Source: Terfezia claveryi | Lineage: Eukaryota; Ascomycota; Pezizomycetes; Pezizales; Pezizaceae | NCBI GenBank assembly: GCA_015179025.1 | Contig: WHUX01000094.1 | Span: 1 to 64,000 of the forward strand | Direction of reading: 5' to 3' | DNA: 64,000 nucleotides | In this document: piece after piece, positions 35,707 to 47,573 of the stretch | How the letters are laid out: every line of letters begins with the position of its first letter | How positions within the stretch are numbered: position 1 is the first letter of the stretch | Position numbers and translations under genes: made by a program | The notes under the pieces: generated by a model | Database searches by the model: none | The model's input: the letters and a program-made list of their open reading frames with translations, nothing else | What the model was told of the DNA's origin: nothing

Positions 35707-35875
35707 GAAGTGCGATTGTGTAGCTCTCAGGAGTGCGATTATGTATAGCCCTCAGAGTGTGATTGTGTGTAGTTAGTTATTAGAGTGCAATTGTGTGTAG
35801 CTATTAGAGTGCGATCGTGTGTAGTTCTCAGAGTGCGATTGTGTGCAGCTATCAGACTGCGATTGTGTGTAGAGA
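35707..35875. repeat. Minisatellite, 24-bp unit, about 7 copies
   Basis: Tandem copies of a unit close to AGAGTGCGATTGTGTGTAGC + TATC run directly after the first minisatellite. Substitutions are scattered and one copy is a few bases longer. The unit sequence is unrelated to the neighbouring 46-48-bp unit although the period is about half of it. Confidence 0.85.
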
Positions 35876-36125
35876 GAACTCGTTAGGAACAGATTGAGAG
35901 GAAATATGGTGTGGGGAACGACGACTAGCCAGCTTATAAGGAAATAGGAAGAATGCACGCGCGATGTAGTTGGTAATGCACACAGGCAGATCTGCACAGC
36001 TGAGCGTTGACAATGCTGGCAACGTCCATGACAAATTGACGTTGCAGAGCTGCTCTTTTGTGTAGATAAACATTTCAATATCCTATTGACGTTGACTATG
36101 ATTCAATCTAGTTAACATATACAAA

Positions 36126-36604
36126 CTAAAAAATCCAAAGACGCCTTGCTCTGATCTCAGCTCTGATCTCACTGATCTCAGCTCTGATACTAGCTCCGAA
36201 CTCAGTAAATCTGGCCTCAAATCTGGCCTCAGATCTGGCCTCAGCAGCAATAAATTTTTCATCAAGCTTCGTTTGAAACAGTTCCTGCATTTTCCACATT
36301 GCTGCCAACTATAAAGTATCAATTAGTAACTTCAGAGTGTATATACAAACCTGAGGTAATACTAACGCCAGCAAAACCATATGCCACCATGTACCCTTGC
36401 TGCATCCGGACGTATGAGTGAATTTCCCCTTTATCGGATAGCCAATGATTATACGACTGGGCGTTCTATGCCTACATATATGTTAGGATGTCACCTGTAA
36501 ATCACTCTTCATTGTATTGCACTTACCTGCGTATTCACTCGCCTTCGCGACAATTTCCCGCGGAGTCCAACATACCGATAGCCTTTGATAAAGTGGTTGA
36601 GCAT
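36126..36604 (-). CDS. Small coiled-coil protein
   Basis: Exons 36604-36527, 36465-36351 and 36301-36126 give 122 aa with consistent phases; introns are 61 and 49 nt. The protein starts MLNHFIKGYRYVGLRGKLSR, has a middle segment YMVAYGFAGVSITS that could be a short membrane helix, and ends in a heptad-like helix (KMQELFQTKLDEKF, then repeats of EARFEARF and IRAEISEIRAEIRA). The repeated RAE/EAR codons come from a short tandem duplication at 36150-36240. No named family. The layout recalls the gene at 16302-16964 with the helix and membrane segment in opposite order. Confidence 0.55.
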
Positions 36605-37774
36605 TGCAGACGAAGCGAGCAGAAACGAGACTGGAGAGAGAGTACGCAGACAGGATCGCTGGGATGGGAGAGAATGTATGTAGACAGGATCACTGGGAGA
36701 GAATGAAAAGCAGTAAAAAAGGAAGGATGGAGGGTTTATAAAGTTGTTTGCTATAAGGCGTTTGCTATAAAGGCGTTTGCATCGGCTGCCAAGCACTAAG
36801 TAAACCAAGCCGTCTAGTCTGGTTGCGGTTTCCAGTTAGGGTATAAACGAAGCGTAACATTCGCTTATACCCTCGCTTACTGGATTGGGGCGTTCCGGCC
36901 TAAGCACAATCAGTATATGTGTCCGTCGGAGTGGGATGAGGTGGGAAATTGCCCTTATAGGCACCTTCTTGTGTCCAGGGCGATAAGACACCTCACATAG
37001 ATTTAAAATATATCAAAAGTGCTCAAGGAGGAAGGAAATGCTTCTCAGCCGTGTGTTTAAAAAAACAAAGGTCACTTATATTCGACACTATCCTCGTTAC
37101 AGGGAATTATGGGTATGATGATATGTGGTCCGTCATGTCCCACATCGCCTTCCGTAAATGAAATGCCATACATCCGTAGAAAATTTGTCGATTTCTTGGT
37201 GACTACGCATCTTGCATGATATGGAAAGTTGTGTTCGCATTGGCCCTACCCATTCGGCCTGATGATCACCATGGCAATTTGGGCTGCAGATCGAGCCTTC
37301 AAGTTTCTGTGAACAGAAACTTCGAGACTGTACTGTGCGGGAAGGGATCAGATGGCCCTACCGAGTTGATCTAGCGAAGAAGTAGCCAATACAATATAAC
37401 GATGAGAGGGACCTCCCCCTGGTTACTCACTCCACCTGACAAAAATTTCGATTTATCTCAAACGCTCCTTGTAGATTTTACATTAGAAAAGTTCAGTTTT
37501 GCGCGTGTGCTGTGGTCTTTTTTGCTGAATTTGACGAGAAGTATATGTAAGCAATGCTTACTTCTAGTTCAGGGTAACATTGATGAACATTCAATTCTTC
37601 TGCAGTAGTGCTCTCGTGCATGTATCCGCCAAACATCATATCTATAGCAAATCAAAAGATTTCCCACCCCTGCCACCAGTATACCAATAGAGACAATATA
37701 CGGTAAATTACAATACTATGGTGCTAGAAGGTAGTGCGAATATCGTCATTCAAAATCGTAACGAGCTAAAACCA
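36605..37774. other. Intergenic region upstream of the small coiled-coil gene
   Basis: No gene is seen. TAGTCTGGTTGC lies at 36815-36826, a partial hairpin AGGGTATA..TATACCCT at about 36838-36873, and GTTCAGGGTAAC at 37567-37578. Confidence 0.45.
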
Positions 37775-40700
37775 TTATGCATACGCACCCCAACCTAAAT
37801 TTATCGTCAATAGTTGCCATCTTATAAGATGCTAGGAATGTACTCACCACAAAATAAAAGAGCCAAATTCTTTACATCGGTCGCCTGCTGAATTAGTTCG
37901 TTGACTGTAGCGCCCACAGACAACGCGCCCGCCAACTTCTTATTCACAATCTCTAGAGACCTCTCGGCCTCACCATCGTCCTTCGTGTCTTGATTTAGCT
38001 TCATAAAAATATCTTCGGCCGAGATCTCAGACTCGTCTCTACCCTCTCCTCGTTGCATTTTTTTGAGCTTGATGGGTGAGATTGTCCAGCTATAGAGTGG
38101 ATCGTAACGAAGGACATCTAATATAGTCATTATATTATCCTTCTCTAGGCGGAGAACCGAGAGAGTAAATTCGCAGCAACGGCGGAAGACACCTTCAGTG
38201 CCAGTGACGCCCATACCATCAACAATGTCCCTTGTAAGACGGAATGGCACCACCTCAGGAATGGGAAGGACGCGGCCTTGTTCAAAAGCCACGCCAAGGT
38301 CAATGTGGACCACTTCGCCGCTCTTTTCGTCGAGGAGGATATTATGACCATGGCGATCCCCCAAACCAAGAACCCATCCTAGCATAGATATGGCAGCAGT
38401 ACTTCGGGTGTATGCAAGCCTACTCCTAAACCACTCATCTGGGCCCTCGAAGTGATGCATGAAAAAGAACCTCATGATAGGAGAGTAATTCTCCAGAACC
38501 TTCTGAAATATTTTAATTCTCTCTTCTCTAGCTTTCGTCTTCGCGCTGGAAATGGCTTGTCTACATTGATTGGCTGTCCACTCTTTTGGGTAATATTTCG
38601 TGTGGAAGGGGATAAGGTATTCATGTAGTGGGATTGTGTTAGGGACGAACTCAATGATACCGGCCCCGACACCCAAAGGGAGCACTTTATAGGTGCGAAC
38701 ACCAAGATTACGTTGGCGGGTTTGACGATTACGTTGGAGCAGATGACTGACGTGTTCAAAGACCTGCTCCATGATGGCATCTTGTCGGAGATCATCACCA
38801 CCTCCCTTGACCTATTCCAACGGGTATCAGCATTTATAGTAAAAATGATCAACAAGGCACTCACCAGCATTTTATATGACTGTCCATTCGAATCATGACA
38901 AGTCAAGACTTTGGGTGCACTCAGGCCTCCCGCAACGGCTAGTTCAGGGTTGAATTTCTGCAAGTAAGGTACACTGGAGTAATCACAATCTTGCCGTATT
39001 GGGATATCCATGGTAGGTGGCGGTAGTTTTAGGCTTGGTATCTCCTTCTCGATCTTCTGGTCAAGGCCCCTATCATCTGGGAAGGCCCTCCTCAGTGCTA
39101 TCTTTGTTGTTTTCCTGTCCTGTTTCATCTTATAACTAGCAGCTCTGATATAAGTGGCTATCGATTGATGGAGACGGGTCATAACTTTCCCCGCAAATTC
39201 GTCCTCCTGCTTCAAGGTCATTGCAATTTTCGAGGCCATGGTGGCTCTTGAATGGGAAGAGAGATCCTTAGTCTTACTCTTGGTGACACTCAAGATTTGG
39301 TATAATGAATGATAAGGATGGTCCCGACATATTCGAAGTATAAGGGCCTCCAGTAATGTTTGGAAATCGTCACCTTGATCCATCAAACGTGAGGAAAGTT
39401 GATTCATCAGAGGAACGAATTTTCTGGACTCAACTCGGTTGATGTACGTCGCCACTGCGTTATTTGCTTTCTCATAGGTGGAGGACTGTAGCCAAAGCGA
39501 GCAAAATCGAATGGCGTCCTGATCATAATCGTCGCATACGCCCAGGCAGCGCAAGTAATTTCCAATGCTTCTCTCCAAGAAGGCCTCCCGGTTTTCCTTC
39601 AACCTCAAGTATTCCATGTCATCTAAAGCCAGCCATTTCTTTGCTTTGGCTTTAAAATTATTTAGCGTCTCAAATTTCGGGCTGTCCTTTGGAGTACTTC
39701 GCAATTGCCTCTCCGCTTCTAGAAGCTCTGCTTGCTTGCTTTCTCTAAGCTTGGCTGCCCGTTTAATGTCCTCTATGTTGCCTTGATTGTTCAATTGCCG
39801 GTCGCAAAACAATGCAAATTCATGGTAGACTCTCCCGGCTACTTCCGGTTTGTTCTTTTCCTTCTGAAGTTGTTTAATAGCTGCCTCCAAATAGTCAGCC
39901 ATAATAACCTCCGGCTTCTCAAGTCTTGCTTCGGATATCCAGCAACCCTACCGTAATTAGCAAAAGATGATTACAGGAGGGGGGGGGGGGGACCTTTCGA
40001 TCTTACCAATGTTGCCAATAGCTCTGTTCGCCCGACACTTATGTCCTGCCGGATCACATTTAAGTTCGCATTCTCAAGCCCCTGAAGCAACCTAATGGAG
40101 CTCGTTGCCTCGCCTTGATCCCAGAGAACGCTTGCGGTCTGCAGAGTGGCAGCAGCCGATATATCCAAAGTCACCTCTGCACACAAACCGACAATCTTAT
40201 TAAGATGTGTCGAGGCAGATAGTGCATGTTGCAATACCTTGTGGCTGCGCGCGAGCTCACAAAAGCTTATAAGAGCCTTAGCCTGATACAGACGTGCGAC
40301 TTTTAGATCAATGTTGGTGTTTTCTTGAAGATGCCTCCGTTTTGCTATGGAACTGAAAGTAGCTTGTCGTATGGCCATCATCTCTTCTACATCTGAGAAA
40401 CTGCCATAAATGTCAGAGCATGCATAGTTACCCTCAATTTCCGCACTTACTTTGCAATTTTCATCCACGGGGTGCGAACGTCAAGTCTCCTCCATGCCTC
40501 TTGTAGTTGAACGGAATTTTTGGAAGTCAGAACTTCTTCAGCCTCCGTAAGCATAGCTAGGGTTCGAATACTCGCTCCCAGAGATAGCCCCGTTTGTTTC
40601 CCTGTCGTGAGTTGCTTCATGACCTCAAGGATCGAGGAATCCAAGTCAGAGGACAAAGCTTGAGCATTAACGGTATTATTAATTCTTTGTAATGCCCTGT

Positions 40701-43700
40701 AAACGAGGGGTTGCCGGCCAGTGTAAGTCGCAGGGCATGGTAAATCCCACTGCTCTAGTTTCCAGGCAGATTCATATACGTTCTCCAGAGCAGATTCATT
40801 TCCAAACCCCAAAAAACCTCCTTGCAAAAAGGAGTGCGATAATCCGTATAACCCAAGGGTATTGAAAGCCCCAACAGTACCTACACTTGCATCGGTGTCA
40901 TGCCTTGATTCCAAACGCATTGAAGTATCCATATGAGCCCCCCGAAATGACAAAGATTTCCATCCGTCTCGCTCATATTCTAATTTATTGAGGACAGTAT
41001 TGAGACTAGCGCCTTGATTAAGTCCATAGTAAGAGTCTGGTTCATCAATATTCTTGTAGATCTCGAGTAGCAAGTCAGTACAGCCTGTATAGTCCGTTTG
41101 TTCTCGAGAACAGTATATTTCAATGAACATTAGTGCACTTTTGAACATCCCGCATAGACAAGCTGCTCGTGCAAGATCTTGATAATCCAAGTCTAACCAG
41201 TCATCCCGCTCTAGTTTGGTCTTTTCATCCTCCCTTTGCTGCGCTCGAAGGTAAATAATTGTGTTGATTAGCACTACCATGTGTGGGGCCGAGGCATTTG
41301 TCCGCTGTTTGAAGCAGAGCCTGAATACATCAGAGAGGGCACCTCTCAATTCATCTTCTTCAGTGCGGCCTTCAAAGATTAGAACAAGATGAACTAAATA
41401 GGGAAAAACCTTTACAGCCAGGCCTTCAACTGACTGCAGGAGTGGGCCCACACGACTACCAACTGCATCGGATGGACCGTTTAAAGAGATAGCTATTGCC
41501 AAGTCCTTGACCCAATCATTGACGGGCTTGCCATCCACTCTCCCTGCAAGAACTATTGTTGACGATGTTGACTCAACAGAGGGGAGATTTTCTGGGGGTG
41601 TCATTGCTAGAGCTCTGAGATGATGCATCGACACAATGAGCTCAGATCTCAGTGCTTCCTCACCAGCAGCTGTTTCTTGGTCTAGGATGTCATTGAGTGT
41701 AACTTCTGCAAGCCCAGCCTCCTGTCTGTTTTCGCTGAATAAGAGCTCTGTAAGATGTCTGAGTATTGCAGCCTTCGGTGTAACCTCCAATGCGTTTTGA
41801 TCTCTTGGGAGATCCATCAACTTGGGCAATTCAACTTCCCTTGTCCATTCGGGATGTATTATTCCGCTTGCCGCATATGCTCTGCCCAATACCCTAGCTG
41901 ACCATAAGAGGTATTCACTGCTGACATTGTACTGTCTACATGTGTGTAGGAGAGCCTTCGAAACATTAATAGACTCCTGGTCGGCCCCATATAAATCTTC
42001 TCGGTAGGTCTCAGGCTTTCCAAAATTTGAACTGATCAGAGAAAATGCTAGACGTCTTGAAGCATCATCCAATAGGCCATCTTCTTCAGCCTGATCCTTG
42101 AGAAGCACTTTCAAAAGCTCGCTCTCCTTTGATCCTTGGAAAGCGTTTCCATGGGACCTGAAGCCAATTGCTGATTCTACAATAGCCTTGAAAGTCTCGG
42201 CATTTGGCGTGCTTAAGGCTGCTGACCTATAGTCGGAGAGATAATCACAGAGCCACGAGTGAAATGTCTGAGCCGTACCCTGGCTACCAAGAAATTGACT
42301 GGTATCCACCTGAGAGTTGGGGGCTGTAGCAATGAACGTCCGCAGCAACGCCATGATTGAGAGGAAAGTGCTGATGACAAACGTTGGGTTTGTTTCCAGA
42401 TACGCCCTTCCATTGAGGAAGAGGTATTGCACAATACCAACTGTGTCCTGTGCACAGACTGCATCGACAATGAAAGGCCTTAGTCCATGAATGAGCATCT
42501 CCAGCGGGTAACCTTCGTGTACTGTTTTTCCAGCCAGACAGACAAGCAACCTTATCTTCCTAATAACTGCACAGGCATGTAATGGGCCTAGGCTTGGGTC
42601 GATTGTGTTGAATAATTTTCGAACTACGTAGGTGAATATCGCAGGATTCCACACTTTGCCTTCATCGTACCCTCCTTTTCTACATATATGGTAAAGCGCG
42701 TTTAAAACGCACTTCACTCTGAATGATGGCTTCAATGACTCTCCCAGCTGTGCTTCAGAGGAGGATATCTTCACTATATCGTCCATAACGTGTTTTGCTG
42801 AAGATAGTGTAGGGTCACGGGAGAGTAATTTTTGCGATGTTCCTTCTTGTTCCATCACCTGGAATAGTGTTGCCATAATCCTGGGGAATGACTTGCTGTA
42901 CAATTTCTCGTATGCTGCATCTCCTAGTCTTTTCCGCAATCGTGACTCGATTGGAGGCAGCTTCGGTGCACCTTCAACAGGAGGGGTCGAAATAGCCCAT
43001 ACCGTACAATAGGCCATGATTCGATGGAATCCCAAGGATAGAAGATTTCCGTAGCTAATACCCAATAGCTCAGCAAGGTCCTCAGCATCGGCTTCATGGT
43101 AGTTCATCAATAATTGCGCAACTATTTCCTCCTTCATATCCTCTATCAACTCAAGCCGTGATGAATATCCACTGACTTTGAACGGGAGCTTATCTAGTCC
43201 ATGATAGTCAAGCCATGTAAAAATCAACTGTGAACTGAAGATTTTGAATAACGACCGAGCATTCTTCAAGCCTAAGGCCCTAGCAAGGGAATTGACACAC
43301 TTCGTGGCATATCTTTCCACTGCGTCTGTGTCTACTATGTTTTTGTCGCCTTGTGTTGAAGTCTCAAAAATATACCAAACGACCCGCCGTTTTGTTGCAT
43401 GAGACGCTGTGGCTAAGTGGGAGAGTGTGTACAACCTCATGGCGAGCTTTTCCATGCTGCGAACCTCTTTATCCAAATGGTTATGGATATCTTTGTAAAG
43501 ATCAAGGTGTTGATTGAGTGGGAATATCTCAAAAAGCCGTGGTACAATCTCCGCCATCAATAATTTCATCCTTATATCTTTGTCCTGGAGAAGCGAAATA
43601 AAATAAGTTCGAGCAGACTTCTCGCCAGCGTTGAAGGCTTTGTCGATCTCCAATATCTGGAGCAGTGTCTTAGCCATGGACATCCGAACAATATGTGACA

Positions 43701-46700
43701 CTGTGTCGTTCTCCAAGCAATTATCTGCCATCCAGCCATAGATTCTTCCACAAAGGTACTCTAGATCAGCGGTAGAGCTTGCTGAAACCCACATAGGAAT
43801 AAGGGCTTTTATAACACTTAGAACAAACTCCAGGGCAGTCTCGCAGACCCTGAAGTCATAATTCTGAACTAAGTTTTCAGCAAGATGTTCTACGAGTCCT
43901 TCTGCATCGTCTGCCATAAGTAACGAAGACTCCAGGACCTCCGAGATAACGGGTTTCAGTAAAAGGAGCCTCTGTATTGGTAATCGTATTACATATTCGC
44001 CAAACGCTTTGCTGAGATCACCAATATTTCCCCCGCGCGCCCATGTAATCAATTTAAGTAGTAGGATGGTAGAGCTTCGGGTCGTTTCGGGGGAGTATTC
44101 CGCTTCGAGTGCTTCGCGAGGCATAGCCTTTAACTCCCTGGTTGCAATTGAAGCTCCTCTTCGCACAGGAGCATCAAAATCGTCCATATCAACATCTTCA
44201 TCTTCATTAACCTCTTCCCTTGCGTGAATCCATATTTCGACGGCTTTTGAAATCGATTTCAGGGTCTCACCGAAGACACCCTCGAATACAGCTTGGAGCG
44301 TGCAGTCGATGCCAAAGACAGTGCGAAAATTTGGCAAAATAGGCGAGAGAAGATCTAAAACGGCATTCAAGTGCGCTTCGGTGCAATCACGGCGCTGAAT
44401 ATATCCTGTCAAATGTGCCAGAATGGAACTGAGTCTGGATTTTAGGTCATCTGAAAGTCGGAAATCTATGTTCCCCGTCGCCAATACTGTGACTAGAAAA
44501 CTTGCTAAATTCTGAAGCACGCTTGGAGCAATGTTATTCGCACTAGTTGTCATTATGGAATTCCAGCGATCATCAATATTGGCGGCCTCCCGTTCGAAAA
44601 AATCAGCTAGTAATGCATTGACATTATGACGATGATCCAGGGTGGGGACTGGGGTAGATATCTGTCGTGCAGCTTGTGTTGTCATAATTGGACTGTTGGT
44701 ACTGCCAATTTCTTCCTCGTCGAGAAGTAAATAGTTCAGTAGTTTTGCCTCCCCAATAAAGTTAACCCACGCTCTTGCTAGAGTCCCATAACATCGCCTC
44801 ACTGGGGAATTTGGGATATCACCTTTTCTTCCACCAAGACAAATTGACAAGAATTCCGCGATTTGCGATGGCTTCAAATTGGCACTACTGACAGTTGATC
44901 GGTCTAGGCCGTCCACTGGGCGCCATCTCGCAATAAACCATCGTATCAACCTTTCCTCCGGCTGAAGTAGCAAAGATTGCGCAACACCACTCCTTTTTTC
45001 AAGGATGAAGCTACATACATCCAATGCAGAGTCAACAAGCAAAGCTGGTCCGTTTAAATCCATTGATGCAAGCATGTTGTCGATGGATTTCGAAATGTGT
45101 GAGTATACAACCAATTCTCTCGATAAGATGATCCGCATGAGATGGCATGCAGCACGACAAGTCACCTGGTTAGATGCTTGCCGGGAGCAGAGTTGCCATA
45201 TCTGCTCCCAAAAAGATGAATTTGAGGGATCCCTTGCAGGAGGGAGGAAAGAGCCGCTATGCATTGTCAGTACATTGGGCGCTTTCAAAGGCTTTGCGAG
45301 ACTACTTTTCTAAGTATCTGCACTGGAAAATTGAGGCACCACAGACCTTGCAATACCCAGTATTGCCCAACTAGAATTCACCGTGGAATCCTCTGAAGCA
45401 ATGTGAGAGAGGTCTGCCATGATCCTCCGCCACTCAGACACGCTCAAAGGCTTTCCCGGCATTGTTATTCTTTCTTCGAGCAGAAATGGTATAAGCTGTA
45501 GAGCTACGGTTTTCAATCGGGGAGCGTACGAGCCCGCCTGCTGCAAGATTTGATTGAATCTGCTTTGAGTTTCCAGGCGCTTGCTTTTGCGTCTCCTTTT
45601 GCGACGGCTTTCAGACTCAGCAAGTCCATCATCTACCTCCGAGTCTTCAGTATCCATAGCGTCAACAGAAGGCTGGTTCGAGATATTTGTATCTAGCATG
45701 GATACCATCATAGCTATTATCTGAAGTATCATCCAGGCCACTTCTGGTCGCGTAGAATCATCTGCTTTAAGAGAGAACGAAGACAGGGTCAAGGGGGATC
45801 CGATAATATCGACTGGAATTGCTGGATCTGGAAAGTCGATGTCATCTAGCTGGAGCTGTTCCGCTGTGATTTTGCCACCACTTTCAGCATATTCCTTCAT
45901 AAAAGTCTCTAGCAAATTGTCTAGCCCCTCCCTGATATCCTCCAACTTCTCCTCGTCATGTTCACCATTCAGTTCCTTGATGTATGCTGACAGATGAGGA
46001 AGTGAATACATCAAAGATATAAGCATCTCTTCTTTCAGGGCTGGCCCCGGCTTCGACTCCCAGGGACGGCCAATCAACCTTGGGATTTCTTTCGCAATGC
46101 TTCCTGCTAACTTGACCTTGTTTGTTGAGATAATTTTCAGTACACAGTTCAAAGCGGAATATGCAGCAACATGAGCAGACGTCAGGGTTTTGTGGGCCTG
46201 CAGGAAAGCCAAAACAGCCTCTGTAGCTACTTCCTCCAGCGTTTCATCTGGCTGTATAATTGGCGCGTTAGAGACCTGTAGAAGCAGGTGAAGGCAATGC
46301 ATCAACTCCTCTATTTCCGTTTTCAATTTCGCAGTGATTGGTACTCGAGATAAAGAAGGCACGTTTCGACTCAAAAGAGGCCGACCCTTAGCCCTAGTAC
46401 CCCTTCCCTTGGGCTTCTCCTCGGGCTCATCCAAATCCTCTCCATGTGGGTTAATATCTGCTTGTATGAATTGACAGCAGAAGTTCACGAGATCCATCCA
46501 CTCAGACCGTGGAAGGTTCTCGACATGTGGTGTGTATTCGAGAACCGTCCTTAGGGACCTGATGTGGTCTAGTTTCAGAGGTTCGCATAACCCCTCACGT
46601 GGGTGAGGTAGTACGCCTGTAATATGTTGGATTAGATTTTTGACCGTTTTAGCCTTGAGAAGCTGTACGCCATGTTGGATCGCAGTCCTGAGAGTGGAGG

Positions 46701-47174
46701 ATTCCAGGGTGAGAATGTCACTCTTCTTGGAGCTTCGCACGTAAACAGCTTTATCCCGTGTTAAAACACTGAAAAGTACCTCAAACTAAAGCCGTACAGA
46801 TCAGCTCAAGTATATCAGGGGCTTGGGCAGGAAAGGACCAACCATCTTCTGGTATGCCTTATCATTGAGTTTCCTGCTCAGACGGTTAGCTGTTTTGTAT
46901 CAATTCTACAGAGCATATATTTTCTGACGTACTCGTCTTGATGGACAGTAAGAGCATGTTTGAGGTCTGGAGAAGCGCTAATTAGCATATATGGAAGATC
47001 CGAAGCATGTATGGTTCCTACCAGTGAGTCCTTCTTTCGAAACTTTGATTGTATTCGAACTTATGTCCCCTGGAACTGGTCAACAAAAGTCTCTGGACTA
47101 CCCAGCTACGAATGATCCATACCATACATGTTGAGCACCTCATCCCTGAACGTGTAAGATGTTGTGATCCTCAT
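37775..47174 (-). CDS. TEL1: TEL1/ATM-family checkpoint kinase
   Basis: Ten exons (47174-47123, 47075-47022, 46966-46933, 46876-46843, 46785-45347, 45301-40451, 40400-40007, 39947-38865, 38811-37848 and 37794-37775) total 2974 codons plus stop. The N-terminal TAN-like block reads KEGLTDLKHAL and [16 protein letters not shown]. After a long HEAT-repeat solenoid and FAT region come the PI3K-like kinase motifs [33 protein letters not shown] and [13 protein letters not shown], then [14 protein letters not shown], which is ATM/Tel1-specific. The last tiny exon completes the FATC end CGWGAYA. Tel1 senses double-strand breaks and telomere ends with MRX/MRN. The first exon is tentative. The 39948-40006 intron carries a 13-G run, and intron 40401-40450 holds GAGGGTAAC. 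Confidence 0.93.
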
Positions 47175-47573
47175 TTTGACGATCAGAGTCCCAAAGGCTG
47201 ATGTCGTGGAAGAACTCCAGGAGCTCTACTAGGGGCTGGGCCTTTGAGTTTAGAGCACTATCAGCACAGTATCTTTGGTCAATGAGCTATGGGCACCCCA
47301 AGCTGAGGAAATTCAGAGTTCTAGGTGGTGGAGGTGGAAATCGAATCCAGATTTGAATCTATAGCTATAGTTATCGCACGCAGGCGCAAAGCTTACCCTG
47401 ATCGCCAAGACTTGCATCCACGCGTTGGACATAAAGGACGATAGTCTCACACCGCAGGCAATTGAGCTCCCGCTTTGCATATTCCTTCTAACCACATATT
47501 TTCATTTATTTAATCGCATATCGCTTTGTAATTTCAGTAAACGAAACAATCCAAAAGTACTTTTCACTACCAG
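47175..47573. other. TEL1-LAS1 divergent intergenic region
   Basis: About 400 bp between two divergently transcribed genes, so both promoters must lie here. A CTTACCCTGA copy of the dispersed motif is at 47392-47401. No gene is seen. Confidence 0.5.

Noticed and set aside
35594..35776. A repeat protein with units like TVQIDLEIRMQMSLEP
   Set aside because: It is only the reading of the 48-bp minisatellite in one frame, with no start context, introns or family match.
35311..35875. CRISPR-like array
   Set aside because: The units are contiguous diverged minisatellite copies without unique spacers, in a eukaryotic genome.
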